A stretch of DNA of 64,000 bases, from positions 293,140 to 357,139 of the forward strand of contig NC_018259.1 in the NCBI RefSeq assembly GCF_000227135.1, given 5' to 3'. The first letter of the stretch is position 1; the number at the start of each line of letters is the position of its first letter. Below the pieces are notes generated by a model. That model was given only the letters and a program-made list of their open reading frames with translations. It had not been told where the DNA came from and searched no databases. Positions 1 to 10,170 of the stretch are shown here, one piece after another. Source of the stretch: Leishmania donovani (Eukaryota > Euglenozoa > Kinetoplastea > Trypanosomatida > Trypanosomatidae). Both the position numbers and the translations under genes were made by a program.

Positions 1-83
1 GCGGAGCACCACTGCTAGCACAGATTCAGCGTCGACGGGAAAGCGCACTGCTTCCGCACACTCCACCGCACCTCAGCGCAGCA

Positions 84-3000
84 ATGCTTAACGGCAATAG
101 CGTGCAGCCGATCATCATCAACTCCAAGCGCTCGTGTACGTCCAGCGATAGCAGCGGCGCAGACGGCACTAAATCGCAGGGCGCACTGATTTCAGCCAGC
201 GCGATAGCGGTGTCTCCGGGGCCGCCGAGCGGGTCTAGTGCGACAACGCCGTCTAGAGTCTCCGGGGCTGTGCTGGCCTCCCGGCAGCCGATTCCGTCGG
301 GTGCCAGTCCATCGGTGACAGGCGGTGGCGCGACCACCGGCATGTGGTACGACCCCGCCGCCGCCAACTTTGCAGCACAAGCGCGCGGCTCTGTCATTCG
401 CGTTCTGCCGACTGCTGGCGGCTACGCCACGGGGGAGCAGAGCACTCCTGCGCCGAGCCGGAACGTCCCGAATCCGGCGCATTCCGCTGTACAACCGGGA
501 CAGCACTTTTCATTGCTGGATCTGCAGCAAAGTCATGCAAATAACACGTCCACGACAGTTGGCACGGCCTCGACCATGATACGGAACGCCACGATCCCGG
601 CGTACATCCAGTCCAGCCCGAATCACAGCAACCACAACAATATGAGCTTGTCGCTGAGCCTGCAGAAGCAGAAGGACGCGAACGCCGACGGTGAGGACTA
701 CGCCGACGGCCGACGCATCTTGATGCACAACCCGCTCAAGGGCCATCTCTTCAGCAGCACCTCGGACTCCTCGCTTCACAGCTCCATCGGCCAGCCGGAG
801 ATGATCGCGGCGGCGTCCAGCAGCGTGCAGAAGGGGAGCAGCGGCGCCGGCAACCGTCTCGACACAGCGCTCGGCTTTTGCGGTGAGGAGACGGCGCAGG
901 GGCTGGTTGCTGAGCAAGTCGAGGGCCCGTGTGATGAGAAGCACGTGAACCTGATTGAGGTGCGCGCCATCGACTCGGACGACGATCCATCCTCGCTTGA
1001 GGAGCAGGAGCACCAAGTTTGCTGCACCATTCCCAGTCTTCCCGCCGTTGCTTTTATCATGTGCTTTGGCGCCATCATTGTGGGGCTGTTGGGTTTCCTT
1101 CCGTTCTACTTCGTCGGCGTCCAGTCCAACGCACACACGACAGAGTATCTGCTGAGTGAGGCCATGAAGGGCGTAGCCTCCATCACGCAGAACAGCCTGG
1201 CGATGCTTCCCGCGTTTGTGCACATTGTGACGTTCAACTACATCAAGCGTCATAACACGACACTGGAGGAGACGAACTTGCCCCAAGACCCGGATCAGCT
1301 GCTGGTATCGCTCCTCACGGTTCTCACTCGCTTCAACGAGGCCATTTCGTATCTGCGGTTCGTCTACGAAGGCGGTCTCTACACGAATGCCGGTTACACA
1401 GACCCGAAGCCAACCGATGCAAACCAGACCCGAAAGATCTACGGCGGTTACAGCCGCACGCACAACACGGTCCCCATGCTCGAAATGTACAATGAGAGCG
1501 TCACCGCGGTTGAACCGCCCAACGTATTGGGTTACTTCGACTTCCACCGCGAAGTCACGCTCCCTGAAGGCGCCATGAACCAGATTGTGAAAACGTGGGT
1601 GGCGGACCCGCAGAACAACACCCGCTGGCTACTGGCCTCTGATAACACCACTCCGACGTACTTCAACTTCGTGATGCCCTTTACCGTAAACGGCTCCCTT
1701 GGCTACTTCGCGGCCGGCTCCTCGTCGGACACGATCATCGAAGAAACAACCACCCTCGTAAGCTTTCTGCGCAAGAACGGCCGCATCTTTCTCGTGGATG
1801 CCACACGCAACATTCTTGTCGGTAACAGCTGGAACCAATCAGTGCAGAGTAGAACGGAGGACAGCGCGATCGGCGCAACCATCTACACCCCGACTCGCAT
1901 CTACGAAATCACCGAGCCCATCATTCTTGCTGCCATGCAGGTGGTCAACGAGAGCGGTAGCTTGACGGAGGTGTTGAAGGACAAGGACACGGCCCTCATC
2001 ACCTTTCGGTACAAGGGCAACAACGCGTTTCTGAACCTCACAAAGGTGAAGGACTCGTACGGGCTGGACCTCGTTCTTGGCGTCGTGGTTGTGCGGGCTG
2101 ACTTCGAGAAGGCTTTCTCCACCGCGCGCACGGCGGCCTTCATGGTGACGGTTCTGGTGGTTGTGATCGCCGCTGTCGTCGCGGTGGTCATCGCGTGGTT
2201 TGTCGTGCGGGAGATGAAGCGGCTCATCCCGCAGCTCATCCGCGCGTCGAACCTTGAGGTGTCCCGCGGCGACGGCAAGGATCACCGCGTGCAGGGCTGG
2301 CTGGCGTACATTACGGAGATTCGCGGCATTCACGAGGCCTTCGTGCGCGTCGAGCGGAGTCTGCGAGAGATGCGCACGTTTGTGCCGGCGGCCGTCATGA
2401 CTCTGGCGCCGTCCGACGGCTCTCACAGCGACGCGGATCTTGCTGACGGCAAGACGCGCCGTGTGCGTACCCGCTTTAACGCTAACATTGTCAAGGACAA
2501 CACGAACGAGTTCTCACGAGTGGATGTGGCGATGGTGCTGGTGGATGTGCACCGCGCCATGGACACGACTGAGGCGTGCTTTATTATGGATATCATCTCG
2601 CAACGCGCCGAAGAGTACACTGGCTACATCGAGTCCGTCAGTTCCAGCAGCTTCTTCGTCAATTTCGGCACTCAGTCACAGAACCCGCTCGTGGTGTCGA
2701 AGATTTGCCGCTTTGCGCTCGAGGTGTACCAATCCGTGCCGGACTTCATGCGCAACCGCGTCGTCTGCTTCGCTGTCCGCATGCCGTTTCTTGTCGGCAC
2801 GTGCGGTGCACGGCACAGCAAGGCCCGCGTGGTCTTTGACACGCAGCGGATGCTGGACATTTCAAAGGTGCTGTGGGACATCGGCTGCCACGTCGCCTCC
2901 ACGACAGACACACTCTCGCACTTCGCCACGAGCAGCGCGCAGATCCCGTGGTACCGGATCGACTGCGTGCGCTTTCCGGACGAGGTTTCGCAGGTGACAC

Positions 3001-4610
3001 TGTGCGAGCTGCGTGACCCGCGCTCGTCGCTGCAGGATAATGAAAACATGCCAAAGAAGATGGGCGACGGCCTCTCGAAAATGTGCAAGGGCGAGTACAA
3101 GCAGGCGCTTATGATCTTCGACTCCGCGCACAGCGAGAACGTGCAGCTCAAGCGGCTGCGCAAGATCTGCATTGACCGCATCGCCTCTGGCGACACAAGC
3201 AAGTACATCCATCTCATCCAGGACGTCTACGCGCTGGACGCCACCCCCAGTAACCACGAGGACATGGCGACGAGCAGCGGCGAGGTGTGCGATCCATCGA
3301 ACGAGCCACCATTGTTTGCATGCAGCTCCTTTGAGAATGGTGCGGGGATGCCGGCACCAGTGCTATCGCAGCCCGCAGCTCACGCCTCGCCTCCTGTCGC
3401 GCCCCACACCACGCCAATCTGCCACTCGAAGACGTCGCCGACGCCGTCCGTGACGACCGGCGGTGAGGCGGCGGAGCCCTCGCACCTCACCGAGCGGGCT
3501 GTGACGGCCGCCATGGGCCCCCGCGAGTTCCCTCCATGCGGAGCGTCGCAGGTGGTTGGAGCCAGCGGCGCGGGTCCTGGCCTCCCTCCCTTCCATCCAC
3601 GAACCCCTGGCGCTACGACGACGGCGGCCAGCGTGCCTGGAAGCTCCCCGCCCTGGGTCGCGCGCGACGACAACGCGAGCGAGGCGCCGTCGTTTCTCAC
3701 GAACGCCTTCGTCTTCGACTCCTCCGTGGCCTCCGCGGACGCTGTTGGTGCGACCGTGCAGGCCGCCGACGAGCCGCAGGTGCTGCGGGACGTGAACCAG
3801 CATGAGTGGCAGGTCTCCCTCTACCCGATCGGCAGCGGCGCCTTCAGCTTCATCTACCTGGGCATGTCAGACGATGGCGTGCAAGTGGCGATCAAGCGCA
3901 TTCCCCGGCTGCACCGCGGCATCAAGGAGGAAGAGATGGTGTCCGAGGTATGCACGTGCGCCAAACTGCGACATCCCAACATTGTTCCCTACATCTCCTG
4001 CTGCGTAACCCAGTCGTACCTGGCAATCATCATGGAATACATGCCAGGGGGCTCGCTGCATGACATCATCGACAACTTTGGCAAGCTGCCTCGCACCGTG
4101 GTGCGCCGGTTCATGCTCGACATCGTGAACGGCCTCGCGTACCTGCATGAGTCCACCACGCACGGTGACGTGAAGCCGCACAACATTCTGCTTGGCGTGG
4201 ACGGCGTCTGCAAGCTCTCCGACTTCGGCTCCGCCTCGGACAGGCTCACGGAGGCGTGCTGCGTCAACGAGGACCGCCTGATGCGCGGCACGGCCGTGTA
4301 CATCTCACCCGAGGGCGCGCGCAACCTTCCACTGACCTCCGCCTCTGACATCTACTCGCTCGGTATCTCGTTCTTGGAGATGGTGCTTGGCCGCCTGCCG
4401 TGGAAGTGGGCCGATCCCGAGAGAACAGACGAGCTCCCGCTGCGTCACGACCACGAGTTTGTGCAGTGCCTCACCGCCAATGCCATTGTCGTCGACATTC
4501 CCGACGACCTGGACAACGACATGCGCGAGTTGGCGCTGGCGAGCTGCGCTGAGAACCCGGAAAAACGACCGACAGCCCAAGAACTGCTCTCCTTCGCCTT
4601 TTTGATTTGA
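84..4610 (+). CDS. Transmembrane receptor-like STE11-family protein kinase with degenerate cyclase-like domain
   Basis: The 1508-residue protein has a low-complexity Ser/Thr/Gly-rich N-terminus (about 1-315), a hydrophobic segment at about 317-345, a region of about 335 residues rich in N-glycosylation sequons, and a second membrane span at about 683-710. The region between the spans resembles a double Cache sensor. Residues about 810-985 align by eye with class III nucleotidyl cyclases, starting with VAMVLVDV, but the usual GD metal/substrate motif is replaced by FFVNFG, so cyclase activity is doubtful. Residues about 1242-1508 are a kinase domain with glycine loop IGSGAFSFIYLG, Lys1271, HGDVKPHN (Asp1362) and DFG (Asp1380), so it looks catalytically competent; the HGDVKPHN style suggests STE11/MAP3K. 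Inferred role: a surface or organelle sensor kinase. The frame is open upstream to the window edge with no stop, so the true start may lie outside. Confidence 0.93.
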   Translation: MLNGNSVQPIIINSKRSCTSSDSSGADGTKSQGALISASAIAVSPGPPSGSSATTPSRVSGAVLASRQPIPSGASPSVTGGGATTGMWYDPAAANFAAQARGSVIRVLPTAGGYATGEQSTPAPSRNVPNPAHSAVQPGQHFSLLDLQQSHANNTSTTVGTASTMIRNATIPAYIQSSPNHSNHNNMSLSLSLQKQKDANADGEDYADGRRILMHNPLKGHLFSSTSDSSLHSSIGQPEMIAAASSSVQKGSSGAGNRLDTALGFCGEETAQGLVAEQVEGPCDEKHVNLIEVRAIDSDDDPSSLEEQEHQVCCTIPSLPAVAFIMCFGAIIVGLLGFLPFYFVGVQSNAHTTEYLLSEAMKGVASITQNSLAMLPAFVHIVTFNYIKRHNTTLEETNLPQDPDQLLVSLLTVLTRFNEAISYLRFVYEGGLYTNAGYTDPKPTDANQTRKIYGGYSRTHNTVPMLEMYNESVTAVEPPNVLGYFDFHREVTLPEGAMNQIVKTWVADPQNNTRWLLASDNTTPTYFNFVMPFTVNGSLGYFAAGSSSDTIIEETTTLVSFLRKNGRIFLVDATRNILVGNSWNQSVQSRTEDSAIGATIYTPTRIYEITEPIILAAMQVVNESGSLTEVLKDKDTALITFRYKGNNAFLNLTKVKDSYGLDLVLGVVVVRADFEKAFSTARTAAFMVTVLVVVIAAVVAVVIAWFVVREMKRLIPQLIRASNLEVSRGDGKDHRVQGWLAYITEIRGIHEAFVRVERSLREMRTFVPAAVMTLAPSDGSHSDADLADGKTRRVRTRFNANIVKDNTNEFSRVDVAMVLVDVHRAMDTTEACFIMDIISQRAEEYTGYIESVSSSSFFVNFGTQSQNPLVVSKICRFALEVYQSVPDFMRNRVVCFAVRMPFLVGTCGARHSKARVVFDTQRMLDISKVLWDIGCHVASTTDTLSHFATSSAQIPWYRIDCVRFPDEVSQVTLCELRDPRSSLQDNENMPKKMGDGLSKMCKGEYKQALMIFDSAHSENVQLKRLRKICIDRIASGDTSKYIHLIQDVYALDATPSNHEDMATSSGEVCDPSNEPPLFACSSFENGAGMPAPVLSQPAAHASPPVAPHTTPICHSKTSPTPSVTTGGEAAEPSHLTERAVTAAMGPREFPPCGASQVVGASGAGPGLPPFHPRTPGATTTAASVPGSSPPWVARDDNASEAPSFLTNAFVFDSSVASADAVGATVQAADEPQVLRDVNQHEWQVSLYPIGSGAFSFIYLGMSDDGVQVAIKRIPRLHRGIKEEEMVSEVCTCAKLRHPNIVPYISCCVTQSYLAIIMEYMPGGSLHDIIDNFGKLPRTVVRRFMLDIVNGLAYLHESTTHGDVKPHNILLGVDGVCKLSDFGSASDRLTEACCVNEDRLMRGTAVYISPEGARNLPLTSASDIYSLGISFLEMVLGRLPWKWADPERTDELPLRHDHEFVQCLTANAIVVDIPDDLDNDMRELALASCAENPEKRPTAQELLSFAFLI

Positions 4611-7600
4611 GAGCTCTGCTCCCCCGTACCTCCTAAGTGTCCATTGATGCATCCCTTCTGTGCATCACGTTGTTGCTTGCCGCGAAACGCAGAGGAACAT
4701 CAGAAGGGAAGGATACCGCTGCGGCGCTCTGCACGATGCGATTATTTGCCCTGGCTGCCCGCTCCGAACGCGCGCGCCCATGACGCGCATGGCTTTTGGG
4801 TGCGGTGGCCTCCTTTTGTGCGTGTCGGCGATTTCTGTGTTTCTCCTCTCTCCGCGTGCGTGCGTTGCCTCTGTTGTTGTTTTCGTGATACTCTCATTTT
4901 TTGTTCGTGTTCGCTTTCTGTTCTACCTTTTTGCTGTTTTTTTTTTTTTGTTGATGCTGCACGCAAGCTGCCTCGCCGGGGTCTTTCCTCCGACACACCC
5001 ACCTGCCACTCCTCTCCTGGCCACTTCCTTGTACGGGAGAAGAGGCCAGCGCGAAGAGGAATGGACAGTCATCGAGCGCCTTTGTCTTCTCCGCGTCGCC
5101 TCGCGTAGTTGTGAGCACCCCCTCTCTCCCTACCGGCTTGCCTGTTGATGGCTGCCCTTGTATCGCTCTTGCTTCTCTCCGTTGGTGGGTATCTTTTTTT
5201 TTGGTAGTGGTTTGCTTGTTTCTTCTCTGTTCTTGCTGCTGGTTGCATTTGCCTTCTATCCTCTCTCTCCCTCCCTATTGTATGTGCGTGTGCTCGCTTG
5301 GCTTCTGTCGTTGCTGTGAACTCGTCCCCTTCCCTCCCCCCGTTCTCGTAAGTCTTCTTATCCAAATGAACTCACAGACACACAGCAAGGGCATACCGCT
5401 CCCTCCGCATGATTGAGTCGGGCTTGCTTTGGCCTTTTCCTCATCGACTGCCAGCACACCGGGGGCCTCACTGCCACCTCTTTTTATTTTTCTCCCTCGA
5501 AGGCGCACGCAAGCAATCGACAGCCATCATCGTCCTTCTTGTGCTGCGCCGGTGCCGTTTGACGTGCAAGGTTTGTTTCTCGGCGCATTGTGTGCATGCT
5601 ATGGCTGCATGGGTGGGCCGCCGCCGCCACCGCCCCCCTCCTCCTCTCCCTCTCTGTCTTGCTCGGCCATTGGTGTTTCTTTTCGCGTTGGCTCCCGCAC
5701 ATGTGCGAGGGGTGATGCTAATGTGTGTGCGTGACGTTCTGCTCTTCAGGTCTTCTTTATGGCTCCCCATTCTTTTCCCGTCTCCCGTTCTCGCCTCCCC
5801 CACTACTTCTCTCATTTTTTCCTTTTTCGTTCTTCACGTTCTATACCCTTTCCCTCTTTCTTCTCCCCCTACATATCCTCTCTGCCTTTTGCCGTTGTAC
5901 CCGCGCTCTTTCCCTACACACTAATAACGAAAGGGGTCTCTGTCACTGCACCGGAGAGTGCATCTACACGTATGTTTATATATGTGTGTATGTGTGTGTG
6001 TGTGGGTTGATGGGTAGCAGTGTGCGAGCACGAGTGGGAGAGAGAGGTCGTGCACACAAGGGAAGCACGAGAAGGTGAAGCATCGCGAACAAGAAGCCAC
6101 GAGAAGCGGAAAAAAGAAACAGCAAAGAAGGGAAAGAGGAGAAAGACAAAAAAAAGGGAAACGAGAGGAAACAGTGACCCAACTGTTCCCTCATTTCACT
6201 TCTTTTTCTTTCCCTTATCCTCTTTGACGCACTTACAACCTCGTTTCTTCGTGACATGCGTTTCGGCCTCGTTGTTTTGTGGTGGCCACGCCCACACTGT
6301 CTAACCGCGTCGCTCTTTCTTTCTCACTCTCCTGCTTCTTTTCTCGTGAGCAGTCGCGTGTGGAAGTATGCGCTTGTGTTAACGCCTCCTCTCTCGTGTG
6401 CCTTCGTTTCCCCTTCCGCCCACCGCCTAAGATGGGACTCTTCTTCGGTTGCTTCTTTTTTTATTATTTTTTTATTGTTGCTGCTGCTGTGGTTGCTGTT
6501 CTGCCCGTAGCCCTTTCTATCTCCACCACCGTTTTCTCTAGACTTTGTGCGTTTCTACTTTTTTCCCGCTCTCTTCTCTCTCGCCTTATCTCCTTCGTCC
6601 ACATCCGACGAGGTGTGAATCAGATCGAGAAGAAGAGAGGTACGACGCACACAAGCGGGACAGGGAAGACGTGGGGAGTGGATGGAGGGTAAGGGAGGCA
6701 AGGAAGCGGCCGTATTCCAATGAGTCCTTTTCTTCGTCTTTCTTGACACGCCGAATCACCGCCCTCTCTTCCCCCCCCCCTCCCCACACACACCCTTCCA
6801 TCTGTTTTTTTGATTCACTTTCTTCTCGCGTCTGAGGTACAAAAACAACAACAAAAAAAAAAGAAAGGTGAAGGGGGGCGCCAGTAGAGGTGAGGCTGCG
6901 GTGGGGAGGGGAAGGGTGAGCAGCGGGGATAATGAGGGAGCTGCTTGGGGGACGGACAGAGGCCATACATGGTACGCTTTTCGTTTTCACCCTTTTATCA
7001 CGAAAAAGAATTGTTGTCAGTCATGCTCGTACCCCTCTCTCTTATTTCTACTCCTTTCTCCTCCTCTGGGTAAAGGTCACATGTTCGTCTTGTTGTCTTC
7101 ATTTTCTTCACTCTCCTCTGCCCCCCCTCCCCCATCCTTTCGTTCCCTTTTCCTATTTTCTCTCTTTTTGTTCTGATTCCTTTACGTCTTGTCTTCTCGC
7201 ATCTTTCCTGCTTTCTCTCGCTGTAGCTGTTTATGTTGTGTTTCTCATCATCTTGTTCGTTTCACATGTTTGTGCTTCTTGTCTGACGGCTACATTTCTT
7301 CCTTGTATTCTGCGCCACTCCTTTCTTCCCTTCGTTTTTCTGTTGGACTTTCACCCGCTTCACCACCACGACCAAAAAAAAAGTTTCTGGCGTGCGCCGG
7401 TCTCCCATCACCCCTCACGTCTTCTTTGCGCTGTTTCTCTTGCTCACGCAGCTGAATCGTGGGTCTCTCTCTCTGGTTCCCCACTCTTTCGGCTTGCTTG
7501 CTGCGGCATGCTCTCTCCTCCTCTCCCTTGAGAGTCTTTCCTCCTCTTGTAGCTCCCTCTCGCGCTTGACAAAGTCTGATTGGGCCTTGTAGAAGGCACG

Positions 7601-9689
7601 GACGCACGAACACAGGAGACTCCACAGGGAGGAGCGGACGCCAACAGCTATTCACACAGACACATGCACACACGAAGAGATGTGCACAAGAGGGCTTTTT
7701 ACACTTGTTGGGCTCCTCTGCTTCCATGGATGTCCACCTGTGAATGCCTCGACGTGCTTTCGACATTGTTGTTCTTGTTTTGCTGTCCACGGTATGTGGA
7801 ACTCCCTTTTTCACAGCCAAGTTTTTTTTTGCGTCGTAGTTGCTTGCTTCTCGTTGCAGACGCGTATGTACCTCGCCACCTTCTCCTTATAGGAGCGCCT
7901 TTACCTCAGGCAAGCGATGGTGCATGAGGGGGTGGTATTTGCACAATACACAAACACAAACGCAGGTGTTTGCATGAGCGCAGCGCAGGCCTTGGTGTGT
8001 CTGTGCTTGTGTGTGTGAGGAGGGGGATATGGTTGTATACACAACTTCAATCTTTACTTCTCACTTTTTTCTTGTCGTTTTATGCCCCGTGCTTTATGTA
8101 TCACTACCTCGCTCTCTGCCTTTGGATCTCCTCTCTACCCCTGTGTGTGAGTAACACACGTTTTTTTGTTTTCCTTTTCGTGCTTTCTGTCCCTACTTGT
8201 GCCATTGCCCCCTCTCTGTTTCTCTTGTTACTTGCTGTTATTGTTGTCGGTCTTGCGGTCGCTCGTGATTGGTGCTGCCACTCAAGCGCTTCTCCCACAA
8301 ACGCCTGTGCGTGCGTCTGTGGGAGCGCGTAGGAGGAGACGTTAAAAAAGGGGAAGCATGTAGACAGATGTACACACTGACCCCCTCCCCCACCCACACA
8401 TTCCACGCCCCTTTCTCCAGACTTTCTCTTGTCTCCTTGCTTTTTCTGCGCCGTTCTCGTTCCTTTCTTCGTACTTCACAGTCAATTCTCATGTACCCAC
8501 AGGAACCTCCTTTTCCTCACCACGCCCTTCTCTCCCTGTGCTCTGTTTTTTTTTTCCGCCCTCTTCTTCTCTTACTCCCTCCCACCACCTCCCTTCGCTC
8601 ACCTCTCGCTGCGTGTGCGTCTTGATGAAAAGTTAAAACGAAAAAATTGCCACAGGAACCGCATCTGCACCGAAGGCGAAATACGAGTTGAACCAGAACC
8701 GTTGAGACGGTGGACGCCATCGCTTTTCTGTGTATTTTGTACGTATATCTTTCTTTCCAGTGTGCTTACGCGCGTGTCGGGTTGCACACGTTATTCTCGT
8801 CCTCTAAAGTAGAGAGGCCCAAATAACGTGACTCTCTCTCTTCGTGTTTCTTTTCCCGTCTTCCCTCCTCCTCCTCAGAGCACGGCGCTAACGAGTCCCC
8901 CATGCGCCTTGCGGCCTGCGCCAACACACACACACACACACGCACATAATGCTCACAGACAGAAGACCCTAGAGTGTGCAGACTCACGTTGGTCATCGCC
9001 CTAATCTCTATGCCTGTCCGGTGAGCCGCGTTGCGTGATTCTTCGTTGCCTTGCTTATTGCGCTCTTGTTTGTGCTGTTCCAGATCTTTGCGTGCGCACA
9101 TGCGCAGAGCTGGAGGAGTAAAGAAGGCCGATAAATAATGGGGTAGGGAACTGCGAAGTATGCCTCTCCCCCTCTCTGGTCACGCTCACTTTCTTGCGCA
9201 GGCATCGGTGAAAAGAAAAAAGAAAACTGAACATGCCACGATAGGCGACATCAACAGGCCTTCTTTTCGGAACACCCCCCCCCCAACAATAAAGGAACAG
9301 TACACGCGCACAACGGGCCACCACCAACACAGCACCAATCTTCTACGGTGCTTGAGCAATCATCTCCACATCAGTGATTGCGTTCGCCCTTTTCTCCCTT
9401 CTCTTTTTGTGCCTCTCTCGTCTCTCCCGCGCTCTCTCCTGCGCTTTCACCCGTTGTTTCCTGATCGCTCTTCTTCTCGCTCCCTCGTTTGCTTTCTTCA
9501 TACTTCAACTTCCCTGTGCACCTGCACGAGCTTCTGCGTGCGCGCGCGCGTACTTGTGTGTGTGCGGCTCGCATTGCACTAGGAATGAGCCATTGTTTTC
9601 CGCCACCTTTTTTCCACTTCGTTCTTGTGCGTCTTTTTTTTCGGTTAGACTGATAAGTAAAGGTACCGTAAGCAATCAATGAAAGCAGA

Positions 9690-10170
9690 CCCACCATTTC
9701 TTGCATCATCGCCATGATGGAAAAAAAACGCAGGGCGGGTAGGAGGTGCGGCTGCCGGCCGTAGTGGGGCGACATGAGGACCGTTTATGAGCTGCCTCTC
9801 TTGCAGTCCAACGCTGTGGGACCCCGGCCGGCTTCCTCTCAGCAGCACCCCTTCTATCCGCCTCCTCCCACTCCGTCGAGCGTGTGTGACTGTAGTCCTC
9901 AACCCCGGCGGTAGCGAAGGGGGGGAGAGACGCGTTGACTGACTGGATTCCCGTGAACCTGCTTCGACGACGATGTGACAGCCGTTTACCACAGCGTCCG
10001 TCCGTTCTGTCCCTGTCATTAGAAGCACCGCGACTCCGGGCAGGACAAGCCAGAGGAGCTGCTGCGGGTGGTGGACAGCATTTCCAACGTTTGCTCCCTC
10101 TACACCTCGCAACCCCTCCTCCCTTTCGACAAAGTCGACGAGGCCGCTGCGTGTGCCCGTGTCTGTGCTG
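9690..10170. other. GC-richer island inside the long spacer, possible degenerate repeat
   Basis: The island differs from the surrounding T/C tracts: it is GC-richer, has few homopolymers and has a 179-codon open frame on the minus strand (9645-10184). The only link to SIDER2 that I can see is the 12-mer TGACAGGGACAG, present on the minus strand here and on the plus strand in the SIDER2 copy near 15782. That is too little to call homology. It could be a very decayed retroposon or a gene relic. Confidence 0.25.

Noticed and set aside
510..1547. Long minus-strand open frame opposite the kinase
   Set aside because: Antisense shadow of a GC-rich coding region; His/Arg/Val/Leu-rich with no domain character. 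The same holds for 20904-22154, 28328-29398, 30126-30977 and 46803-47702.
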